Shown here: positions 20,001-30,304 of the stretch, one piece after another
Layout of the letters: each line of letters begins with the position of its first letter
Numbering within the stretch: the first letter of the stretch is position 1
From: Branchiostoma floridae
Lineage: Eukaryota > Chordata > Leptocardii > Amphioxiformes > Branchiostomatidae
Length of the DNA stretch: 60,000 nt
Assembly: GCF_000003815.2 (NCBI RefSeq)
Contig: NC_049982.1
Span: 16,108,621 to 16,168,620, forward strand
Direction of reading: 5' to 3'
Translations under genes and position numbers: made by a program
Notes under the pieces: model-generated
What the model saw: the letters and a program-made list of their open reading frames with translations, nothing else
Told to the model about the DNA's origin: nothing
Databases searched by the model: none

Positions 20001-23000
20001 TTTATATCAAACACCACGCAAGGACAAGGTCTAATTTCCCCGGCCCTCTACTTTGACGACTTACTGTAAATGCATTTAAGTTCGCGGGGATTTAATTTCG
20101 CGGTAGCGGGCCGGGAAAAGGGACTTTTCGTGGTGGTTTTAATTTCGCGGTAGCACCATACACTGTAGTATCTTAATGCCCTGAAAAAATGTTCGCGGTG
20201 GTTTTAAATTCGCGGTGAAATGGCCAACGCGAAAACCGCGAACATAAATCCACCGCGAACATTTCTGCATTTACAGTACCTGAAAGGCACCGTGCCGTTG
20301 TACCATGTGAGACGGGGCGGCGGGCGTCCCCCTACCGCGCGGCAGGTGAGCGTCAGCCCCTGCCCGGCACTCTGTGGTCTTTCATTGCCCACGATGTCGG
20401 GTGGACCTGAAAGGGGTTCTGAAGAACAACAGAAAATGTCAAAATGATATAGAGGAGTCGTACTCAACGAAAATGGTTTGGCAGGCTGAATAAAAGTTCT
20501 AAACTGAAAATATGCGGCTCCAAAATGACTTACTCAGGGACGATGGCGGTGCGATCGATAGACGTTGGTTAGCTGATGAATGAATCCACTCTACTATGTA
20601 CAGGCAAATAGTAGGCAGATTACCATAGATAGTTGAATCGATATTAAATTGTCATTATTCAGCGCAGTAATGATCTTCGGTCATACGTTCCCAACCACGT
20701 TAATGATCATTTGTGTCACTAAAATGAGTTTTGGACCCCATGGTTGTAATGAAAGCGGAGAAAAGCCACGCCTGTGTCCGCGTCTGTGTCTGTACCTACC
20801 GACAACTGTCAGCTTGACATCCGGCGCAGGCGGAAGCGGGAATGTCCTGCACCTGTACATCCCCTCGTCTTCTGGGCGGGTGCGGCGGATCTGCAGTTCA
20901 TAGTTCCCCCGCGAGGTGTCGCCCACAACACGGTGGCGCGGATACTCAGCTGCCACCGTAGTTCCCTGGGAAATGTGCTGCGAGTTCGGTGGGCCAAACC
21001 ATTCCACAATGCTGGAGGGGCTCAGACTGTTGAAGGAACACCGGATGGTCGCCGTTTGTCCTCTGAGAACTGCGGTCGGTTCCGGCTCTACTCGGTAGAC
21101 GGCGCTGTGAACTGTACGGAAGTAAGTATTCGAAAATTGAAAGCCTTTCAGCACCAAGGAGAAAGAAACTACGCCTCACACTATATCCTGACCAATTCCC
21201 TGAGCATTCATGTTTGGGTTATCCATATGTTCATTGCAATGGGCCATGCCTTTCACATTCTATTGTGAAATTTCAATGGATAATATGTCCCAATACAGTA
21301 TTGATTTTAAACGCTTTTCCGCACGTAAACTGAAATGATGAGATTGAAAATTAGGCGTATTGTTTGGTGGAGTATTATGTAGCAGGTTGGTAAAGCTCGC
21401 TGTCAGTAGAGCGGGGGGAACACTTTCCTGACGTTGTTTACGACGAGAGGAGAGTACTTGATAGCCATAAGCCGCGTTACATGTTCCCGTTAATGACAGG
21501 CTTGCCTCGCCTGATGACAGCTCTCCAACAGACGCTTCGTTTTCCGCCAATCAGGCTAATTAGCGCCTGAGTGTTGTGTTGCACTGCTGCCACTTCATGG
21601 TGATGTGATTAGAATTTCAATAGCGTACCATATAGGTACAATGTTTCATGGAATGTATTTCTCGATCAATGCCTTGCATATACAGAGAGGGTAGTTATGT
21701 TCTGATGTATACTTCACAGCAATGTCCAGCCGTGCATTGTACAGGAGGGTCCGCCTATCCGTCACACACACGGGTGCCGACAGCCAGATTTACGTGCAAT
21801 CAGTCCACGGTACCAAACCATTTTACATCCTTCACCGGGATGATCAAGACTTACATTCGTAAGGCTTCCGCCGATTTAAAAAGAAAGTTGATTTTCATTA
21901 TATGGCAATAAATGGGTGTTTAATTTGCAGGATCTGTTAGTTAAGAAACTCTATTGATAAGAAGACTGATTGCTCCGAGATCAATAACGCGTTAGAAGTG
22001 TAACAGTGGTGTTCAAGGACTGCTAAACCGAAGACGCCTAACGGCTTAAGCCTTTATGGCCGAACGGTTTGCACGTTCGATTTGTGATCCGGCTTTGTGA
22101 TCCCGGGTTTGGCGCGGGTTCGAATCCCGGGAGTCGGGGTGTTGTTTCTTTCTGGTCTTTCTGTTCTTACTCGCCCCTCTGAATTTCTACAGAAGTAACG
22201 TTAACGACATGGCATTACACCTATATTCACTCTTACACATTTGGAACTATATAGGCGCTGACTGTATGATTTATCAATACTTTTAAAGGATCATATGGAC
22301 TCTATCTGCACACGACTGGTAAATTATATCTTACCAGCGGCATAGCTTTCATGTAAGCCATTCCCCACTCTTATGCAAACCCATTTGGAAGATTTACTGC
22401 GGAAGTGCTAGAAATTTGTCACGGGTACATTTGGATGGGGAGAAAATAAGGGAGATATTTTGTACAAGTGTGATCATCGAAAAGGGCACATCTGGATATT
22501 TATGTCCAACTCCGGGAAAGCCGCCAGAGGGAACAATGATGGTACATTTAGAAATGTCTGTCTGATGTCTCAATATACCCCACGCATGTGTTTTCCGCTT
22601 GTTGCTATAGAAGCCAAGTGGTAGGTAATCACATGATTGGTGGTGCGCGTTAGTACTTCGAGTTTCCGCACATTCCCGGGAAGTAACAAATCAAACATCA
22701 ACTCGGCAGTAGTATCACCAGACTAGACTGAAACTTGCTGTGTTCATAAATCCTAAGAATATTACCTGAAGCCTATACATAGTTGAGTGCAGATAGAAGA
22801 CGAAGATACAGCAAGAGTGGGATGTTGACAAAATGAGGGGTTATCTCTATGGGGTACTGTAATAACTGTTTCTATTATCACAACATTTGACAAACTAAGC
22901 AATACCGTCTGTAACATCCGGTAATCACCCTCCCCGCACGACAAATTGAATTGCGGTGACTGCACTATAGGTGGTGCCTCCGCGCCCCGACCCCAGCACA

Positions 23001-26000
23001 GCTACAGACGCTTGTAATCCGATTTTTGGTCTCATGTATATGTAATATGCACCCCTGGGTACAATTGGCATGAATATATCAACAAAGATCTAACTTCCCA
23101 GGATTCGAACCTGTTTTGCGTTACGTTTTTCCTCTAATGTATCATCGCAAACATCGTTTTCCATTTTTTGCACACGACCTTGAATGGAGACAATGGTATT
23201 GTGATAACATACATACATAATAGAATCCACAAGCAAGGAATTTAAGTTGATTATTGCAAAATGTCGCTGACAAGCTGCATATATAATCACGTTTGTCAGG
23301 ACGGCCAAGTTTCCTGTTGACGGTTAGGTTGTAGTCTTGACGACACCACAGACGATGCAGTACGTCCCTACAATTACTACTACAAACACCAGACCTGAGA
23401 CCTGTCATTCAGTACAGTGGTCACAGGGCAGTACCGATGCAGGATTGATTGATAACCAACCCTCAGTACGCCTGTAGAGTCGTGCGTCTTGGCAGCTTAC
23501 ATACCGCTCAGATCGATCTAACAGCAGTAAGCTTTTGATTCATATAAAATACGAGCACTTCACCACAAAGAAATGTGCGTTATTTCATCGCAGCCATTCG
23601 TATTGTCCATTGCCCACAATCTAGACTTCACTTCAGTCATCAATCTGGACTATAAGGACACTTCCTTCCAACCTGCGGGGATGGAACCATTTATGAACCA
23701 TTTGCCCATGGATGTACTGGTCAGTGGGAATGACGTATGAGATGCGGTAGTTGTGGCTGAACCAGCCCACGGGATATGGACAAAAAGGAGACCTGGGTCT
23801 TACATGGATGAACGGGAAGGTTAAGAGACAAACTTGGGAGTGTGGTATCAGCATAAATAAACAAGCATATTGAAAGCCTTCTTGATTGTTTTTATCAGAT
23901 CTTAGAATAGCAGCCTACATGTACAGGAGTACAAAAGCTAACGCCACTTGCCGCCAAACAAGTGACGATGTTGCATCAGCTTATCAGCAGTAACATTCGC
24001 CATATATCTATCAGTAACCTGCGGGCGCAGTAAAAACCATTAGCCCGATGACTGTGGCATATGCCGGCATGTCAGGGATATTTATGTGGGTCAGAACATG
24101 GAAACATTCGGGTCAACTCAAATCTCACAGGCGGTAAAAACATCATTTCGTGGTCTCCCCCTTTCTTTTCCTTTCACATGGGTTCATGCTCTTAGTAAGA
24201 AAGCATACAGAGGCTAGCAAAGGCTTTACAATCAAATCATGTTGAATTTATCAACCCCTGACGTTTTACAGAATGTGTTTAATGTAAAACATAACTCAAG
24301 CTTACACCACAAACAGTAGCAAAGCATCAATCGCAGAACATGCTCTATCATGGGCTGTCATATTAGACGAGGATGTACCATTTTGCACTTCCTTGTGCTT
24401 GTAAAGGGCCGAATGTGCTTAACCGATAAAAAGTACGCAGATCAGAGTAACTTGTATGCACAACGATGTAGAGATGCTGTAACGTTTAACTCGCCAGATC
24501 TGATAATAAGGAGTGTTTTAATTTATTCCCATCCTCTCCCAACTCCTATCCCAAAGTCATTCTCGACGAGAATAACAAATGATATAATTATTTCCAACAC
24601 ACTATTCCTATAACCGGCGCCTAGCCCACCTTGCAGGCAGGGTAACCTCCAGGAAAGTACATGTATATTTCCTTTCTGGTCCTTCGAGGGGGCAACATTT
24701 CATCTTGTGATGTCACCCACTTCACATTGAAGGGTGACATCTTGTGTAGGTCACATTGTAATGTTACCCAATAGCTCTCCTGGCGGCAGGGAGGGAGATG
24801 ATATTACGGGAAGACTGTTTAATAATTCAGCGTCAAATTAAAATCTCACTAATATGGTCGTTTGTCGCAACAGTTCCGTGTGCGTGTAGTGAGTCGCGAG
24901 TCAAAGCGGGTGACCGACAATTTGTGTGACTGTGTATGCTATGCGTTATCTAAGATAACGGAGTAATGAGCGAAGTCGAAGATGATTGAAAATATATAGC
25001 TGATAATTACGTACAATGGAAATAAGCTTCATATTGCAATTTTGACCAATTATAGCAGATTTAGACCACGATGTGGAAAAGAAATCACATGATCGGTTAT
25101 TTCCGGTGATGATGACATTACGAATTTAAGTTTCAAACTTGAGTGCAGTGCCACATTGTCCTCGTCTGTCCAAAAAGCAAATTAGAAAAAAAATGACATT
25201 ACGACTCGAAAGACGGATGGTTTACGGTGATATGTCATTAGTGGCTATGCGCAAGCGCAGTTTTTCAAGCCAGAGTCTGCAAACATCTATGATGCCAAGA
25301 CCAGCTGACCCGAGTACCATGTTACGTGTGCAGTACGGTGTGAACAGTCTTACCTTACACGTGTCTCCTGGCTCGTCCTTGCACATGTCACAGCGAATGT
25401 TTTGTGTACTCATTTTGAGTTGTTGCGATTGACTACCTATATCTTACACTGGCCGTATCAGAATTGGTTTTCCTCCGATGTATCCTTGACTAATTGCGCC
25501 AAAGTATCAGTTTGCCAGGATTTTATGATCTATTTTAATACATGTAACATAACGCCGCCCCCCCCCCACACACACACACACCACTGCCGACATGTGTGAG
25601 TTGAAGAGTACCTAATTTCAATCTATCTTCATCTCTGAATTTTAATACCATATCTAGAAAAATTCTGACTGCCAAACAGGCAAGTGTTGAGCCACCATTA
25701 TAGCCAGTATCCCCAATTATACTCGACAATAACATAAGTGGATGTACTGCAGGTTACTTGATAGACACACCAAGTATGCATAAGCTGCCTGCAATAAAAG
25801 TAATGTTGTTAAGATAAGAGACTTAACGCAGTCGTGGTTACAGACCCCAGTCACGTCTGAGTTAACTCTCCGGTGTTTTGTCTGGTATCGCCCGAGATCC
25901 CTGTAAAAATTTCATTAGTTCTATGTCGGCATAAAGCGCTGACACATGGCGCTGTCGGTGATTTCGTTTTCTAAATTATTTAATCGATGTCCCCTTCCGA

Positions 26001-29000
26001 TGCCACCCGTGAGGCGATAAGTGCCCTGTATCGAGATTCAGTGAAGCTTGAGTTTCAGGCGGCGTGCCCCGGGCCTATAGAATATCGTGACTCAACAATA
26101 CGTTCTGTGGTGTCTCCATGTCTGTGCACAACAGATAACTAATTACACAATCATTATGGCATCCAGCGTATGTAATTTGTGTCTTACTGAAGTAATAACG
26201 TTAGGGTGGTGGATCATCGCTAGTGGATAAGATAGCGATAGAACATAGGAACAGGGTACAGGTGAATCCAGTACTTCAGATGCCGGGGGTATGGGGTACT
26301 CTCCAAGCAGAGGTTAGGGTCCGGCTGTTATTTTAACGTTTTTTTAGTCGTTTTTATCGGAATTCTATTTTTTTATATCTTGCTGACAATACTGTGTCAA
26401 AACCTGGCGTACTTCAAGAAAAATGACAAAATAGAAAGCCCGATAAAAACGACTAAAAAACGTTAAAAAACAGCCGGAGCCTAACCTCTGCTTGGAGAGT
26501 AGGTCTGGGGTCGTAATGTTATGGCACAGTCACACAAGTGTGGGTGTTTTATGTTGTATCCATGTGCCACGGAATTACTCTGTACCACACTCATTTACTC
26601 AAAGATGTGAGTCTGTTCAGTCGGCATTGGAGCTATGCTGTCACGGCGAGGTGTTGAAGAAACTTTTATAGCGTTTTGTCCAGTGGGTGCTCAAATGATA
26701 GGAAATACCGGAGCAGGGGGGGGGGGGTCTACCAGTGGCAGCTTAGGTGCATGCATGTTGGATTCCAGTTCCCCATCTATTGCACAATTCATCATCTTGG
26801 GAGACTTTCCTGGGAAACCCACAGGCTTGAGCAGAAACAGTCCTTTCAGGAGTCCCGATTCTCCAATACACTTGACAATTGCGTGTTAATTCCATTCCAC
26901 TTTCACGGCCACAGATGGGAAATGATTGCCGAAATAATGCTGATCTTGTACCTGGTGAACTCAGTAAACTCACCAATACACCATCACAGCGTTTTGTACA
27001 GCAGTAATGGGTAACATAGCTCCCCATGCAACACTTGGGCCTGTAGCTGTTAGTACAGGGTCAACACGGGTGTAGTTCCAAATTTGCCGTATAGCCAAAA
27101 GGATATACATCTTACATTGACAATCACATGTCATGTATGGCAAAGATAAAGGTAAAGGTAAAGTTAGTCCAATTGCCTTTTTGAGGTTGTAGAGGTAGTT
27201 GCCTGTTATCCACCACTCTCCTTCCACTGCCACCACATGTGTGGAGGCGGTCATAAAAGGTCATAAACATTCATACATCACAGATGTATATGTATAAAGG
27301 TAACTGGTAATCTTGGTACACATCGTTACTTGAACCGACATATCTAAAAGTTGTATTCAGTGCAGATATGTTTTGTTGCAGTAGGTACTGGAACGGTAAC
27401 GCTACATGGCCATGCTTTAAGTACGTTTTTCTCTGATTACGCTCGTCACCAGGAACTTGGCTTGCAACAGGGGGGGGGGGGGGGGGGTCTGCTTTCGGAA
27501 TGTAATACATCGTGCTTCCAGAGTCACCCTTTAAAGAAATTTATATACATCGTGATTAACACAAAGCAGTGGGCAAGCTACTGCAGTAACCTATTGAAGT
27601 AATGGTTGTAAAACAACACACTCTCGTTTCAAACTGAATGAAACACTGGTTCCAAACATGTATTGAACCGCAGACTCCATTTGAATGTTTCCTGCAAGTC
27701 GTCAGCCTCTGCCGATGATGTTAGAATTTTAAATCATGTTGTTAATTGGCAGGTTGAGCACTCCAGAATCTATAAGAGCTGCTCTCCTGAGACTCTAAGG
27801 ACCTACAGATGGAAAGAATCGATTGCAGGAATCCTAAACAGATGTTTCCCTGGAATTTGGGCCTGTAGGATTAGTGGTTTCTGTAGCGAGGAGTTTGGTA
27901 AAGCAAAATGGATGAATAAATCGTACACCATCTGATATATGAGGAGGAACGCGTCGCCCAGGGGTTTAATTGTGAAGAGATAGCACAAATCGATTCTGAC
28001 ATATTGGATTATTGGAATAAAGTATTTCAGTGAGGAAGCTGCGATGATATCGGTGTGCGCGCACCTTGGTACAACTTGTTATTTTTTTCATATGAACCAG
28101 TACACGGGCAACAATACGCATGCAGTACAGTTCTCAAACTGTGTAAACGTCGAACACCAAGGTAACACAATCAAGGCGAAAAGAAACGAGGAAGCGCCAA
28201 GTAAATCATCTCCTCTGAGTTGACTACTTTTAGAGATACGCTATAGGGTACTGAATGCGATGTTACAAGTTGTCATCGCTATAGCTAGCCATTGAGCACG
28301 CACTTGGGTTTGTAAATTATCCCCGCGAAGAGAATGTCTCAGATCCCCAGAATCTTTCTACATCGAGTACCTATACAGTATCACACCCATGGTTTACGTT
28401 AAACAGAGGATACAGAATTCTTTATTAGTGAAAACAAGTCAGGGACTTATATGAAATATGAAAGCTTGCCCTGTGACATCTGATTTTTGGATTTCGCATA
28501 ATGTATGCGGCTTTTTGACACTACATATAGATCTATCCTAAAGTATACTACTTAGATGTCAACTATACTGTTTTCTTTTGCATCATCAATGATATTTCTT
28601 TTTGTGTGGTCATTGCATATACCCAGATTGCAGTTGATGATATGCATATATAGTTGCATGAATATTGTAGGTCATTGTAGAATATATGCAAGATACATAA
28701 ATGATGCCCAATGTTAGGTTGGTTTTACGCTAGTTACTTATAATCCCTGTGCAATTGTTGGTACACAAGATGTGGAACTCTGATTAATGAATGTGTTTTT
28801 TGTTTTCCAGTAAGTAGATAGAACGTGTCATCCCGACTGCTTCCCTGTGGTGATGAGATTAGTGAAACATGCACACGGGGCCCCGGGGACTGTGTCTAAC
28901 CAAGTTTTACAAATTCTGATCGTGTTTCTGTGCATAAATGAATACAAGTTAATGTAAAAATCCAATCACATGCCAGACTACTTTATATCAAAGGAATGCC

Positions 29001-30304
29001 ACATTCTGCGCGGTAGTGTTTCTCACAGCGGCAGGTTGATGCTGGCAGCATTGATTCATGGGATCGCACACAGATATGTGACACAAAAAGTGGAAAATAC
29101 GCAAAAATCAATACCCAATACTTCAATATATATGCAGGTACCTGGAATCGTCATAAGTGCAATAGATACAGCAGCGTATAACGATGTTTCGCACATTCCA
29201 CCAACGAGGAAACGATATTGTTTGCCCCGAACAATAAGCGGAGCTGTCAGTCAAATTAGACCTGGCATTAACTTTACACGCGTGGCGTGTGCTAATTAGA
29301 ACCATTTTTCACGGGGTACCTTCTAATGAGAAACATTCCTGCCCTGAACTCCATCCATCACCCTCACGGCGTGCCGAATCTGGGTTTCAAATGTGGAGCT
29401 TAATTGGTTTGGGGAGTGCCGGAGGCTGCGGCAGTAATTGCCGACATTCGCAGCTTAAAAGAACTGTCAGCCTCACATCGATTCTGACAAACTCACCCGG
29501 AAGGTCTGGCCAAGTCCCCGAAGAAATACCGGCAGTAGAGAACGGGGTTTACTGTTCATTACCTGAGTTAATCCATCTTTGTTGTGGATACTCCCTCTAC
29601 AATAAGTAGGTCAAAGATAGGTAAAGTCATCACCTCAATGTCCTGTGTGACCCAAATGCTTGCGATAACCTTTTTATCAGTTCACCTCTTCTTCCACGGC
29701 TTTCTCTGGTCTCTACTATATATAGTAATAGTTGATCCAGAGTTTGCCTGAGCCTGTCTTACTATTTCTTCAGTTACTTTCCCCTCTTAAGCGTCTTTCA
29801 CTCAAAATTCCCACTCTGTCATCTCAAAAATACCTTGGTTCTTCCAAATCACCCTGGTCCTTCTATTCTACTTTCCCCCGCCTCTTTGTCTTGTTTTCAC
29901 ACGTTCTACTAACAGCCCTGACCACACCTTACCTTTCAGTGCTGTAGACAGCACCAACCACGATGCTTACGATAGTCATCAGTCATCAGTTCACCTCTTC
30001 TTCCACTGCTTTCTGTCTTCTCCATTATAGTAAAGTTACGCTATCGTTTTTTCTGATCCTATCTTACTATTTATTTCCCTTCTTTAAGCGTCTTTCCACT
30101 CAAAACTATCACCCTGTCGACATTCCTGAATATGCTTTGGTCCTCCCAAGAACCCCTGGCGTTTCTGTTCTGCTTTTATCTGTCTCTTTGTCTGGTTTTC
30201 ACACGTTCTACTACCAACCCCGACCACGCCTTACCTTTCAGCACCGCGGACAGCACCAGCAGCAGGGCGGCGGTTGCCATGTGTGGCCTGGTCACTGGAG
30301 TCAT
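16837..30304 (-). CDS. KIRREL/nephrin-like receptor: five Ig domains, one membrane segment
   Basis: Eleven exons, 5' to 3' on the minus strand: 30304-30235, 21111-20800, 20418-20280, 19762-19590, 19229-19082, 18972-18857, 18513-18259, 18127-17996, 17613-17428, 17306-17187, 17036-16837. Lengths sum to 1,851 bases and every phase matches, giving 616 aa. Layout: signal peptide (1 to about 27), Ig1 (28-127, V-like, C48, WFG, GMYRC), Ig2 (128-231), Ig3 (232-319), Ig4 (320-404), Ig5 (405-510), membrane segment (about 514-538), then RRNR and a tail of about 75 residues. Five Ig domains, the VVGD-SRGNYELQI signature in Ig1 and an SH3-ligand tail match the KIRREL/Roughest/nephrin group, which forms cell-cell contacts such as the kidney slit diaphragm and sorting of sensory cells. 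The tail has PMPPLPPK and PRPPPR (class II SH3 ligand) and a DPYSIGL tyrosine. Intron 1 is about 9.1 kb; the others are short. Ligand and orthologue are not fixed. Confidence 0.88.
17187..17306 (-). CDS. Exon 10 of the KIRREL-like gene: transmembrane segment
   Basis: It begins after TTTTCTGAAG and reads DSQVLLITVVTATVLILIVV then TVVTVLLV followed by RRNR, a clear single membrane segment with a positive stop-transfer. The donor needed for the tail exon is GTCTGG, which is weak. If it is skipped, the frame reads on GLGCCLF and stops at 17166-17164, giving a 557-aa receptor with a very short tail. Confidence 0.8.
20062..20278. mobile_element. MITE with TACTGTAAATGCA termini, abutting a splice donor
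   Basis: A 217-bp element starts TACTGTAAATGCA and ends in its exact inverse. GTTCGCGG, TTCGCGG and ATTTAA blocks are repeated and inverted inside. Its right edge (20278) coincides with the T of the GT donor of exon 3 of the KIRREL-like gene (exon ends at 20280; the intron begins G at 20279, then the element's TACTG). It occupies the first part of a 517-base intron. It resembles the element at 13146-13336. Confidence 0.8.
20800..21111 (-). CDS. Exon 2 of the KIRREL-like gene: complete Ig1
   Basis: One 312-base exon encodes the whole first Ig domain, with phase 1 at both ends. It reads EPTAVLRGQTATIRC, VEWFGPPNS, YPRHRVVGD, YELQIRRTRPEDEG and MYRCRTFPL. Strand B cysteine, strand C tryptophan and strand F cysteine are all present. 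The V-D-E-G-x-Y-x-C signature is intact. The donor is GTAGGT. Confidence 0.9.
22057..22127 (+). pseudogene. tRNA-like remnant or head of a tRNA-derived SINE
   Basis: A good RNA polymerase III A box (TGGCCGAACGG, 22057-22067) lies 60 bases before a good B box (GGTTCGAATCC, 22117-22127), a spacing typical of class II tRNAs (Leu/Ser type). The acceptor ends (around 22050-22056 and 22130-22137) do not pair, and the middle contains a small duplication (TTGTGATCC twice), so a functional tRNA is unlikely. The body of a SINE was not delimited. Confidence 0.5.
26297..26501. mobile_element. MITE, near-complete palindrome with 60-bp arms
   Basis: The first about 65 bases (TACTCTCCAAGCAGAGGTTA, then GG-TCCGGCTGTT, AACGTTTTTT and AGTCGTTTTTATCGG) recur inverted at the end, finishing TAACCTCTGCTTGGAGAGTA. 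Arms are almost identical, which implies recent spread. The loop is about 75 bases and non-coding. TA at both tips may be the target duplication. Confidence 0.85.
29676..30262. repeat. Diverged ~300-bp tandem duplication including the end of the signal-peptide exon
   Basis: 29676-29957 and 29985-30262 share order and sequence: ATCAGTTCACCTCTTCTTCC at the start, TCTTACTATTT, TTAAGCGTCTTTC, TTTTCACACGTTCTACTA and CTTACCTTTCAG. The last block is the complement of the exon-1 splice donor of the KIRREL-like gene. In the downstream copy (29930-29955) the exon remnant still reads LVLSTALK before its donor, but an upstream in-frame stop removes any start, so it is a dead exon copy. Confidence 0.7.
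30235..30304 (-). CDS. Exon 1 of the KIRREL-like gene: signal peptide
   Basis: From the ATG at 30304-30302 the exon reads MTPVTRPHMATAALLLVLSA then VLK, and leaves in phase 1 at a consensus donor (AAAG before GTAAGG). An internal in-frame Met at 30280-30278 is an alternative start directly before the hydrophobic core. It joins exon 2 (acceptor CCGTACAG at 21120-21112) in the same phase, giving ...VLKVHSAVYRVEPEP. Cleavage near HSA/VY is plausible. It lies about 9 kb from exon 2, but no other phase-1 signal exon was found nearer. Confidence 0.7.

Larger units (their letters stand above)
21112..30234 (-). other. Intron 1 of the KIRREL-like gene (~9.1 kb)
   Basis: No protein-coding exon was recognised on either strand. 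It holds a tRNA-like remnant (22057-22127), a MITE (26297-26501), a C-run with CA repeats (25558-25582), G-runs of 12 (26716-26727) and 18 (27470-27487), and a duplicated block at its upstream end (29676-29957). A GGTAAAGGTAAAG-containing stretch near 27150 may be a further dispersed repeat. Short open frames in the interval have no domain signature. Confidence 0.55.

Noticed and set aside
20774-21268. 164-aa plus-strand frame
   Set aside because: Antisense shadow of the Ig1 exon.
23101-23111. Minus-strand B-box-like GGTTCGAATCC
   Set aside because: No A box at a tRNA-like distance and no fold; a single motif is not enough.
26635-27014. Frames across the 12-G run
   Set aside because: They depend on a homopolymer and show no domain.
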